DNA of 64,000 bases from Litoditis marina (taxonomy: Eukaryota; Nematoda; Chromadorea; Rhabditida; Rhabditidae): NCBI GenBank assembly GCA_964036275.1, contig OZ038438.1:4036978-4100977 (forward strand), in the 5' to 3' direction. The notes beneath the pieces are model-generated. The model searched no databases. It had not been told where the DNA came from and was given only the letters and a program-made list of their open reading frames with translations. Position numbers and translations under genes: made by a program. Shown piece by piece: positions 14,261 to 25,600 of this stretch; position 1 is the stretch's first letter; each line of letters opens with the position of its first letter.

Positions 14261-17260
14261 TCAAGACTCCATTGGAACTTGAGAACCACCTTGTGCCTTC
14301 TTTATTTCTTTCTCGACAAATTCTGATGTATTGGAATCGACTATATATTCAGACCACAGAATAATGTTTCTTATCGCGATTACCTGAAACGTAATATATA
14401 ACAATTCAAACGAATCCGTGCATAACATCAAATAGTACCGAATCTATACTTTCTGTGCTTCAAAAACCCATGTACGATGTACTACGGAAAAAAATCTCGA
14501 TATGAACCGAGATTAAGTATAGAACCAACAGAAACACTCACTTCTCTAGTGTTGGTACCGTTTAGCCAAACGCGGCCATTCAACCCTACGGTTATTTCGA
14601 ACTTCAATTCCTTTCCAAGTAACTTCAAAATTTGACAGGAAGGAGACAACAATCGCCGAGCCAGGTGTAGCGATACCTGAAAATAAGTCAGAACTTCCAA
14701 ATTCATTTGCATTTATTTTTTCAGGATATGTGATTTGTGGTCACGCTTTTAACCAATATGATAATTGACAATCAACCACGATCAGCACATGCGCAGTGTG
14801 GTTCTAGATCGACCGATAATTAAAGTTAAAAAATTAAAAGAAATTGTCATTCAGAAGTGGAGAAAATTTAAGTGAACGAGTATAAGAGTATGTATAACTT
14901 TATTTGATTATTTGGGAACATTGACTTATTACCCCCCACCGTTCTGAGTTTGTATTGCGTTTGGGGAATCGTAGTTTGACCCCCCCCCCCACCGGGGGGT
15001 TATAATTCAATTTATCAATACAAAAGTTTGAGGGTGGAGGGTAAAAAGTAAACATTTCCGGTATTGAAGTTCAGCCCCCCACTCGTTGAAGTTTGAAGTG
15101 CTACGGGGGGGGGGGGGGGGGGGGGGGGGAGGGGAGTCAACTATAGTGGGGGGCGATACTTCAATTTTCCCGATTGATTGATTTGCCCACAAAACCGCAA
15201 TTTGCTCGGGTCTTGTAGATTTCACACAGAAACTCACTTTGAACACAACTCCATCGTTCAATACACCCAATCCCTTCGAGCGTGATACCGAGTCGACACA
15301 TGTAAGCTCAGATTCCAGGTTTTTCGAAGCTTCAATAACTTGAGCATAGAGAAGATCTCCGGCTTTGATACTGGGGCGATTCCTTTTCGTAGCCCCTTCG
15401 AACGACAGGAAATTGATCTGAATGTAAATACTCTGTTTTCTTGATTACAGTATATCATCCCGCGGAACAGGTTGCAAAGTTGCCGACGTTCATCATTCTT
15501 TCCGAATAACTTTTTTCCCTGAAGGTTCTCCCGTTACCATTGAGCAACGTGCAAGATGAGAAATCATAGCTTGGTATCTGTGATTGGTATTGCGGTAACC
15601 AAACACTCCGGAATTCGGTTCATTCTACGAATGATCGTTATGAAACGGAACCATATAAAAGAAAGATGTTTTCAAGGCATGAATGAATTTTCTCGCGTTT
15701 ACTATCTTATGTTTCTCCTTTATACATCACCATTTTTTTCGAATGTGAAGCATGTCTCGGTAACAACTCACATAAGCCAAATCGGCTGCACCGATATCCA
15801 ATTTGAATAAATCTCCTTGCTTGCTGGTGACTACGCCCAGAACACGATCGCCCTTGCTAGGAATGTACCTAGAAATAACAAAAGCCTACAAGTTGGACGA
15901 AAGAGTACAGGACAGTCAATATACAAGAGAACCCACTTTGTTGCCCACAAATTTTAAAAAAAATCATACATTTGTTCTGGTGATTCAGGCGGCGGTGAAA
16001 GAGATTTTGTCTGTTTGTTATCCCCATTCCTTTCTTAAGTAATCTCGATCACGGAAAGATATCTCGAACCGCCAATTAACAAATGCACCAAACGGTTGCC
16101 ATTTACTGTTCAAGAGGTGAAATTGGCTACATCAAAATCTAAAACTTGACTATAAAACATTTGAAACGATCACGTCACGTTGTAGTTAGTCGAAAAGTAA
16201 CAATAAGTTCAAAAGTACGGATTTTGTGATAAAATGAAATCTATGAAAATGAATACATACCTCTTGCTATGAACACTTATCCATGTCTTATTGTTTTGTG
16301 TTCGTAACAACCCAGGAGCTGTCGCCAGGCAGTTTTTCTCATGTTTTTCCACACCATACCTGAAAGAATCATATATTCTCGTATTGTGTTTTGCATGTCG
16401 CACCCACAAGCTGAAGTAGTAAACACAGAAGGGTAGTTAGATTTTAGGAGTTATATGACTGAACTTTCAGTGACAATTATGTAAAAGGATACATCACCAA
16501 ATATACGCCAACTGTAGAAATTATACAGCTTGTTTGGAACTGGGTGTGGTTCCTATTCATATTTTATGCTCATTGCCACGCGGTTTCTTCTATACCAACG
16601 ATTGTCATCGAAACTCGACTAACGTTTAGAAACACCATGATACGATATCTGGATCTCCCAGACAATGCATGTACAGTGAATATAATAGAGTCAATAGAAC
16701 AGAACAATGTTTATAGGTCAGCCTTTATATTGTAGTACATACTAATTCAGGTTATATATAGTAAGAGAACGAGAGGTGCGAGACTGGATACATAGGAGAA
16801 TATATATAAGTTACGAATTATGTCTTGTTCTCGTCTAGCTACCATTTGTGCTCTATCACGACTCAACCTCCCCAGACGGTTGCAATAATGCGAAGTGATG
16901 CTTACTGCAACGAATCGGCGAGATTGCGTGGTACGTGCGCGTGAGTGATATGCTAATGCGCACTCTATGTTAAGCAGCGTACCACGGATTGGATATCGCA
17001 TTCTGCGATAGCTCCCCACGAGAGAAAAAGAGTATTCGCACTCTGCGAAACAGCTGAAATCATCTCATCTACTTTCTTATGACATCGGATATTCCAAATC
17101 ACCCATCGAAATAATACCACATATTCTAACAGAAATTTACATGTGCGTTTCCTGCTATATCTAGTGATAGAGAAGATAAAACTAACCCGATAGTATGGCG
17201 AACATCAGACGAAGTTGCAGCAACATCCACAATATCCCCTGGTAGAAAGAATTGCGACAT
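14261..17260 (-). CDS. EXOSC3: Exosome complex component RRP40 (EXOSC3)
   Basis: Cap subunit of the RNA exosome that helps thread RNA into the catalytic core, in nucleus and cytoplasm. Exons 17187-17260, 16261-16359, 15772-15868, 15238-15417, 14542-14676 and 14261-14383 give 235 residues in one phase (human about 275). Domains in order: an N-terminal segment (FLPGDIVDV), an S1 fold (YIPSKGDRVLGVV through KLDIGAADLAYINFLSFEGA) and a KH-like domain with VGLNGRVWLN, the GxNG signature of RRP40 proteins. The start at 17260 lies 10 nt after a TTTTTTAG acceptor, consistent with trans-splicing. It is the first gene of the minus-strand cluster. The intron at 14677-15237 holds long G and C runs. Confidence 0.93.
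14980..15134. repeat. Poly-C and poly-G tracts in an EXOSC3 intron
   Basis: A C run at 14980-14990 followed by GGGGGG, then a roughly 30-nt G tract at 15105-15134 broken only by one A, with more GGGG runs nearby. On the minus (transcript) strand the long tract reads as C. Such tracts can form G-quadruplexes and are also prone to assembly length errors. Confidence 0.85.
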
Positions 17261-18317
17261 TGTGTGATACTCTAAAAAATGATCAAGATTGAGGACAAAC
17301 TTATGGAGAAACTGTGTCGTTTCCAAAAACACAGAAGAAATAAGAAGGTGTGTTAAAAAAAACGGGGAACCGGGTAGATAGGAGACATGTTCACAAAAAC
17401 GGCTGGCGATGAGTGAGTGAGGATGGAGGAGAAGATCTAAAACAACACATACCACGGTTCATGGCTGTACATTATTTATGCTCTCAAGTTTCGTCGACCA
17501 ATCGGGCGGTTCGATTTCAGTTTAACATAAAAAAACATTATACCTTGCGAGAGGAATAAGAAACTAAAAATTTGAATAATCAAACCTCACTCCTCTACAT
17601 TGTATACAATAAAAGTTTAGCTAGCTTGAAAGAAACATTACAAAATCTAGGAGAGTGGATATCAGCAAAAAGGGAAACCCCTGTCCTGGTACAGATAAAC
17701 AAATGCGGTTTCCAGAGCGAATGAACATTCGACTCTGCGCTCATGCATTGTAACTGTTATTTCTTCTGAATCAATTATGTTAAAATGCTGAAATGACAAA
17801 AATTTAGTCTGTTTAATCACAATTTAAAATTACAAAAATGCAAAACTGAGCGTGGGAGCAAAAATTGATAAAGGGGTGCATGACGGTAACTTTTAGTCAA
17901 AGTGAGACAGTAAACCGCCTGACACAGATAAATAGTATGTCAAAATTTTCAATTTTCGAATTTAAGAATTCCTTTCTTTCTTCTTTTTCTCAATTATATC
18001 ACTGTTATAGCTTTGTTACTTGCTGCTAGTCGTAGTACGACCACGCACACTGCGCGATCAGCTATATTCGATGTATAAAAAACTGATGCGCTGCAAGTAC
18101 TGCGATGATATATATATGAATACTTTATTCCGTGGAAAAGTGAGTGGTAATAAAAAAATGAACAGCAAATTTTGAAGAAACAACAAGGAGAGAACATAAA
18201 AAACGGAACCGATTCGAATTTATATAATACCTTAGCAGAACAATATATTATGAATGAATAAACGAAATGCCCACCGTTGTATTTTTTTAAAATTCCTTCT
18301 ATTCTTCTGGTTTCAGA
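17261..18317. promoter_or_regulatory. Divergent intergenic region between EXOSC3 and La
   Basis: About 1.06 kb between two divergently transcribed starts, presumably holding promoters for the minus-strand cluster and for La. A strong acceptor, TCTGGTTTCAG, ends 1 nt before the La ATG, so any 5' exon or spliced leader for La joins there. No ORF of known family was seen. A stretch at 17120-17440 on the minus strand is open for 109 codons but has no recognisable similarity. Confidence 0.5.
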
Positions 18318-21300
18318 ATGGGTGATTCCAAGGATATTACGAGCTCAACCCCTTCGTCCGCCGAGATTGACGCGAAGATTGTCAAACAAGTGGAGGTAAT
18401 TGCCATGTTCTTCTCCTTATCTTTCCCCCAATTGTGGTCTCCATTCATGTAACATTTGAAGAATTTTTTTCAGTAATCACCTGGCTCGGTAATATTTTAG
18501 CTAGCAATCGAGTCTATCAGTAACCATATAGTTTTCACCGGTGTTCGAGTGTTCGTTCATTGCCGATATAGCCCCTACTGTGCAAATACAATAATAGATG
18601 TATGAAAATGTTCATTTTTTCAGTATTACTTCGGAAACATCAATCTACCACGGGACAAGTTTTTACAAGATAAGCTGAAGGTTGATGACGGCTGTGAGTT
18701 TCCATTAAAACAAACATTTTAATTAATTTATATCGGTGAATTCGTTTAATCAGTTGATATGAATGACTGCGGCATTCATATCAACTGCAACAAGCTGGGG
18801 TAGTTGATAACTTTTATGATGTACCACTTAAGTAGAAGATAACGTTTTTGCACACTCCAATAAAGAACAGGTAAGATTCAGGAAGGAAGCCGTTTTTTGG
18901 CGAAAATAATTTCAAATTTAGAAAAAAGACCTGATTTTTTTTACTTTTGGCAGGGAAAGAACCCATTTTTTAGTGTTTCCTAGTAAGATAAGCTTGGCAA
19001 AGTTAGTTCCTATGTGCTTATGCTGCAGTCGCATAAACTACTGAATGTATGCTGCCGAGTTCAGTGATGACCATAAAAAAAAATCCAACAAGGTGGACAC
19101 CTTCGATAAATCGATACGACCCTCTTTTCATAATCGCAACTCATCCTTGAAAGGAAAAATGTAAACTATTCTCTAGGGGTACCTATCGCTACTCTACTGA
19201 CTTTCAATCGACTGGCCGCTATTTGTTCGGATGCCGCCATCATCGCTAAGGCTTTGAAGGTATGGTTTCCGTGTGTGTAAAATAAGGACTTGTATTTGTT
19301 TACATTACTATATTTCAAATTCTATTATCAACTTTCGTATGGTTGTGGCTCACGTTGTTTTACCGCTTAGCAGAGAACAATGTTTGATATATCTCTCACT
19401 ACCAATTCTTCGATTTTCTCTTTTTAGGCTGCCGACTCGGATCTTGTGAACGTGTCAGAAGATGGTGAAAAGGTTCGCAGAAATGTCGGGAATCCACTGC
19501 CAGAGAATTCATTGGAGTACTGGCAGAAAATTAAGCACTGTACTGTGTACATGGTACGTTCCTTTGCTCGTCATGGTATTGTGCTATTTTTTTGGTTTTG
19601 GATTTCTTTGGTTATCTCTTCCAACTTAGGTCGTTATGTAAGCAAAAAAGTACAGTTGTATGCAGATTGTTTTCGAGAAGATCTTTTTTTTCAGAAGGGC
19701 TTCGAAGAAAACACCACTCTTGATCAAATCATGCAATTCGCTGCTCAGTATGGAAACGTTGATAACGTGCTCATGAGAAGAACCAAACCCGACAGAATCT
19801 TTAAGGTAGTTGTTATTCATGCGCACATTTCCTCGATGTCGTATACTCTGTTGTGGTTTACCCAGCCGCTTATGCACATATTACAGCTTCAGGCTACTAC
19901 TTGTTATTTTTGTCTAAAAATTCGAATGTTTTGTTTCATCACAGGGCTCGGTTTTCGTCACCTACAAGACAAGAGAGGAGGCGGAGGTTGCTCAGAAGAG
20001 CGAAGATAAGTTTGGCGAGATTCAGCTGACGAAGATGATGCAAGACGATTATTGGACCATGAAGAACAAGGAGACAAAGGTAGCGTCGCGCTTTTTCTCA
20101 TCAATTTCAGTCGAATTTGTGATTTTGCTTTGGAAACAAATGTGGATGGTGGATCAAATAGATGATAGTACAAACGTTCATAATCAAGGATTTGCGATTC
20201 ATCACTGCGATAGTTCATTGAGAGTTTATAATGTATTTTAGGCTAAATGTTCAATGCATTGTATCAAACTTTCGCGTTTCAGGACAAACGCAATGCTGAA
20301 AAGATGGCTAAGACCTCGAGGAAAGCAGTCGAACACGCCGAAAAAGAACATGCCAAGGTTGGTGTCGATATGATATGACAAACCACTTGTCAGTATTTCG
20401 GTTTATTCATGGTTTTCGTTTTAATTTCCATGTTTGAAGAAAAACTTATAAACATTTAAGTCAATAAGGGTTTTATTCAAAAAGTACATGTTTAGATCTT
20501 CGGCTTTTCGTGTATGAAAAGCCTTTTCAAAAGTAGAATCACCTACTGATTAAGGCTGCAAGTGGTGTTATATTGGGTGAAACTATTGCAGACTGGTGCT
20601 CATTTCGTGAAGGGACTCATATTGGCTGTGGAAGGGTTTGGAGAAGATTCTTCTCTTGTCTCCGTGAAAGAGTTCTTCAAGAAGTTTGGAGATGTAGGAT
20701 ATGTGGTCCACGAATCGGGCCAATCTAAGGCAGAAATCAGGTACATCTCCCAAGTAACAACTGTATATACGAAACCATAACTTTCCTCCATTATTGGAAA
20801 AATGTGTAGTACATTAGATGAAATTTATATGAGGAGATTGCGCTATATATTTCCTAGATTGAATTTATCTTCCTAGAATATTTCTAGTAGTGTTATTTTT
20901 ATTTTTGCAGTATATTTCCTATTTGTCGTTCAGTTTTAAGTTTAAATGTCTTTTAGGTTTGCCGGTGAAGAAAATGGAGCCAAGACTGCTTGGGAGAAGG
21001 CGGTAGCAGAGGGAACTGACGGAAAAGTGATGTTCCAGGAGAAGGAGCTTTCTGCCAAGGTTAGTATGCTTTCATTTGATATGAAAGTCTCATTGCCCTT
21101 TTTTGGTCATTCCTGGAGTAAGCCAAGATGAGTATGAGTTATGACTATTCTAGTTTGTTTCAGGTGCTGGAAGGCGAGGAGGAAGAAGCCTATTGGACTG
21201 CATTCAATACCAGCAAACAAAACAAGAGAGACAGGTGTAGCGGGCGTGGTGGCGGGCGCGGACGTGGTAGTCGTGGACGCGGCGGGTCAGTATACTCTAT

Positions 21301-21795
21301 TTGATTCATATGTAACCTCTTATAGTACGCAGTCGTTTGATTAAACATATTTTTTTGATTATTAACCAGATCTTCATTAAACTGTGCTTGTGCATTTGAA
21401 TAATGGTGGTCAACACAATACAGTCTGAGAGCTTTCTGACAATTGTAGTTGGCGAACGTTTTCCTGGAAGCTCCATCATTCTAATGTAAAGGGCGGTGAG
21501 TTTTTGCGACACACTATACCTTTAGTTACTTGTTGGTGCGCGCTGTTTCCAACTAACTATATTCACCATTTTCATTTTTTTTCTGTTCACGAGAATATAT
21601 CCGTGAAATTTGGATGGTTCTACTGTTTCTCTGCTATGTCCATTCACACACTTATTTTCCAGCGGTCGCGGCAATTTCCGAGGCGGTCGGGGCCAGAAGC
21701 GACATGGGGACGATAATGGACCTCAAGGAAAGAAGACTGTATTTGAGGATTCCGAAGGCAAACCTAAAGCTGAATCTGTCGCCGAATCTCAGTAG
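18318..21795 (+). CDS. SSB: La autoantigen homologue (Lupus La / SSB)
   Basis: RNA chaperone that binds the UUU-OH 3' ends of RNA polymerase III transcripts and protects pre-tRNAs in the nucleus. Eleven exons (18318-18395, 18624-18693, 19177-19259, 19428-19553, 19695-19805, 19945-20079, 20283-20357, 20592-20740, 20957-21059, 21164-21285, 21663-21795) join in phase to give 394 residues, against 408 in human. Domains in order: La motif (VKQVEYYFGNINLPRDKFLQ, residues about 22-105), RRM1 (CTVYMKGFEENTTLDQIMQF and GSVFVTYKTREEAE), RRM2 (AHFVKGLILAVEGF onward) and a C-terminal RGG-like tail (RGGGRGRGSRGRGG, then FRGGRG). A poly(A) signal AATAAA lies at 22042-22047. This appears to be a stand-alone gene. 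Confidence 0.96.
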
Positions 21796-22631
21796 TAATT
21801 GCTTTGTTGGTTTTATTACACCACTTCGCATCTCATTTCGTGTTGTTGATGTTGTTATGTTTCAATGGGTGTTACCATTATTATACAATTGTTTCTAGTT
21901 TTTGTTCGATCAAATTCGAAATGTTTAACGCATAGTTCTCATTGATGTTCAAACACTGAACTGATCGACTTTCAGACTGTCTAAGGTGTATCAGCTTTGT
22001 GCAGTTCTAGTTTTTTTATTTGTTGTTCTGCAGTTGAGTTTAATAAATATCATACTATGATCTCTGAATGGATTTTCGATCAAGATTTGTTGGTTTTCAA
22101 AAATTAGTAGCAGAAAAAAGTTACAGAGTACAACTTCCAGTTATCACATTATTGGAATTACAGATGGAAAAATATAGCCAGCCAGATCATCTGTCATAAA
22201 TCTATCGGCTTCCAATAGCGTGGTGGGCATAATGTAAAATCAGGGAAATGGAGACACCTAGAGTGTTCAAAGTTTCATTCCTCGAGGTATTCCACATTTA
22301 AGACAGATGTAGAAAATTGCGAGTGTACTAATCAGGTTCGGTCAACTCTATTTCTAGCCGGTTTTTTTTGGTAACCTAACGATAACCCTTGTAACCAATT
22401 TCAGGTTACCAACCGGTTATCTACTGAGGTCACCTGAAATACAGAATTCACCCCATCGGACTAACACGGTTGATGACAGATTCAGATTTATTGTGAAAAG
22501 CAGTAATACACTGTAAAACTACGAACCAATAACGATTGGAACGCAAAATACACGTGAAAGCAACACTGTTGGTTAGGTGACCAGTAGATTGAAGTCGGGA
22601 ACAAATTAGTCAGGAAAGATGTTTAGCGGTG
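21796..22631. other. Convergent intergenic region between La and the quinone oxidoreductase
   Basis: About 830 bp containing the La 3' UTR (AATAAA at 22042-22047) and, from the other side, the CRYZ 3' UTR. A GGTAACC/GGTTACC-rich stretch lies near 22360-22440. No gene seen. Confidence 0.5.
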
Positions 22632-25600
22632 TTAAATGGTGATTACAATGTTTCCCACGGCTCCGTGGCCAGCGGTGATGTGTTGATGTGCTTCGGCCAG
22701 CTGGGCCAGAGGGTATTCCTTGGCAACGACTGGTCGAACCGAAGAGTTCGTCAACAGGTTATTGATCTCGCCGGCCATGGCCACAAATTCATCAGGGGTA
22801 GACTGGGCCAACGCCACGCCTGAAAATCAAATTTATTTGTTCATTTTCATGAAGCATGCGATATACAAGAGAAGAAATAAAAATATCGACAGTAGGACAC
22901 GAAAACATGGTCGGAAATCGTGCCGGGAGTCGGAAATAAGTGTTGGAAATCGACTAGCATCATTCGGTCATTACAGTAATTAATGTTTTTCTTGGCTGTA
23001 GTTTGATCTCGGAACACGCCATAATTTTCGAATTTCGACTGAAATGCAACAGCGTCCAAACTACAATTATGGCGGGATATAGCAACATATATCGTAGAGG
23101 CTTGGTTTGGAAATAAAACACTGTATAGTGGAATTCTCGGCGGGGAGTGAACATCTACGTTGGACCGCGAGGTTGTTTAAAAATTTAGATTCTGGGTTAA
23201 AAATGCGGAATCTAGGCAAGTAAGCAGAGACTTTGTAGTTGCCGGAAAAGGTTTTGCAGGATGAATGTGGAATAGAATGTCCCTGTATTTTTCCCGGAAG
23301 AGTAGTGTTCTGAATATTTTCTATCACTCAAGGTTTGAGTTATATAGCGTACAAATTTGATACCCCAATTTTCATCGAGACCAAAAATGAGAAGAAATAA
23401 AAAAATATAAAGTTCGTCTCCGTGCATTTGTTATGGATGAAATAATATCTGACCAAATATGCACGACTCCTTTCCCATTAGATTGCGTGGATTGACCACA
23501 ACTTCGCCACGACTTCCAATAACGGCAACCTTGCCATTTTGCGCAAGAAGAGTCAGATCAGTATTGAGGTTTATGTGGGCAGCCATTTCCAGAATCAGAT
23601 TCATTCCTGCAATGAAAATACCGTTGCCGCAACTAATTAGCATTTTTATCGTAAGAAAATGCAATTAGAGTTGAACTTTGGTATAATGGTGCTATTACTA
23701 ATTTTGTTCAATATGTTTCAGAACTGATGAAGGGAAACTCAACATCTTAAAACTGCCGTCCTTTAGGGATTAAAAAAAACTATGGAAAACGCAGCCATGA
23801 AGTAGTCCATGTAAAAGTACCTCTATGGTTGACCAATTCATCCTGGGATCTACAGTAACGAGAAAGAGCAGATTATAAACGATGCTCACCGCAAGGATAT
23901 TTCTGTCGTATCTCGTTCACATACGAATCACTTCTGTGGTTGAACACTGCTACGGCGCCGTTCTTTTCAACGAGTTGCATTCCCTGTTCTGTGCCGGCAG
24001 TACCGATCACGTGAATACCCCGGGACACGGCCAGTTGGCAAGCTGCCAATCCGACACCGCCCGAGGCGCCATGCACCAAAACAGTGTCTCCCTTCTGCAG
24101 AAGTGTTGTTAGTTTAGGTTTTTGGATGTTTTATCTAAAAGTTTTCATCTACGACCGAGTATTTAGGGTTCGCTCCAGCCAAATAACGTCTCAAGATAAA
24201 ACGACATACTCTATTCCAAAAATTGTGGAGAACTACAGTACGAACCTAACAAATCCTGTGTTTACAACATATACGCTAAAAACCGACTTGAGGATTCAAA
24301 TGAAAATATTCGCGGAATGTTTGATGTGGGAGATTCAAGCTCACGATGATACCGAATTGAGACAGCAGAAATTGTGGATAACCAGAAAGAAAGAAAGAAA
24401 GGTACATTGTGCAATATATTTGTGTTAGCCCAAATATACTATGTTGCACTCCCACAGTAGCGAATTACCTGTTTGATATATGGAAGGTTTCCGAACTCTT
24501 CCAAACTTTGAGATCTCCTCTATTATGCTCTGTACCCTTTTCCGAGCACACAATCGAAAAAGGATACCAGACCGTTCCGGAAAGAGAATGCACGTAGGAA
24601 TGACGAGAACTATACCTTTGCTTTACCATGAATAAAAAGAGCTCTGTAGGCCGTCATATATGGCACCCCGATACAAGCTCCCTCACTGAACGACACATCT
24701 AAAAAGAAAGTTGTCCGCTGAGACACAAACTGAATAAAATCAACTTTGGTTCGAATTTATATTTGCGACTACAGAAAGACGATAGCTTCGAACTGCGCTA
24801 AAATGACCTACCGTAAACTTACATTGAGAACTGGGACGTAACCCGTGTTACGATTCTTGCTGGTAGGTTGGCAAACTTGACCAACTTCACAAAAAATCCA
24901 AATGGTAGGGTTGTAGTGCTATATGCAGAACATTGAAATTCGAGTTCAAAAACTGGGAGATTAGACTACAAATACAGCAGATTAGCGCTGTGGTTGTAGT
25001 CTAATCTCCCAGTAGTCCACCATCAGTTTTGATCTGCCTCAACCGAAACTACCCCAATTAGTACAAAAAAACGGGTATAAAGAAAGTAAAGATTAGTTTT
25101 GGATGAAACGTGTACAAAAAATATGAAAGAAGTCCAATAAAAATATTTTGAGGAAAAGGCTAATCTCGCTCGGTTTAAAATTTCAGAAAAAATGGATACC
25201 GAGTTTTTTTGTTACCGAAAAGAAATTTTCTGACTGCGACTCACAATGATCTAGCTTACACATCTAGCTTGTTTTTTTTTTTCAAGAAAAGCGAGATTAG
25301 CCTTTTCCTCAAAATATTTTTATTGGACTTCTTTCATATTTCATCCAAAACTAATCTTTACTTTCTTTACACCCGTTTTTTTGTACTAATTGAACTCTTT
25401 TTCTAGATTGATTGATTTATTTATTTACATGCAGGCATGTGATATACAAGAGGAGAAAATAAAACATCGGCAGTAGGAAACGAAAACATTCAAATGCCGA
25501 AATAAGAGTCGGAAATCGTGGAACATAACTGGAACCGTTACTTCGTATAGTTACGAAGTAACGGTCATTTTCGATAGAAATGATATTTTTGAACAATAAG

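Noticed and set aside
17126..17455. 109-codon minus-strand ORF
   Set aside because: It overlaps EXOSC3 exon 1 in another frame and shows no family features.
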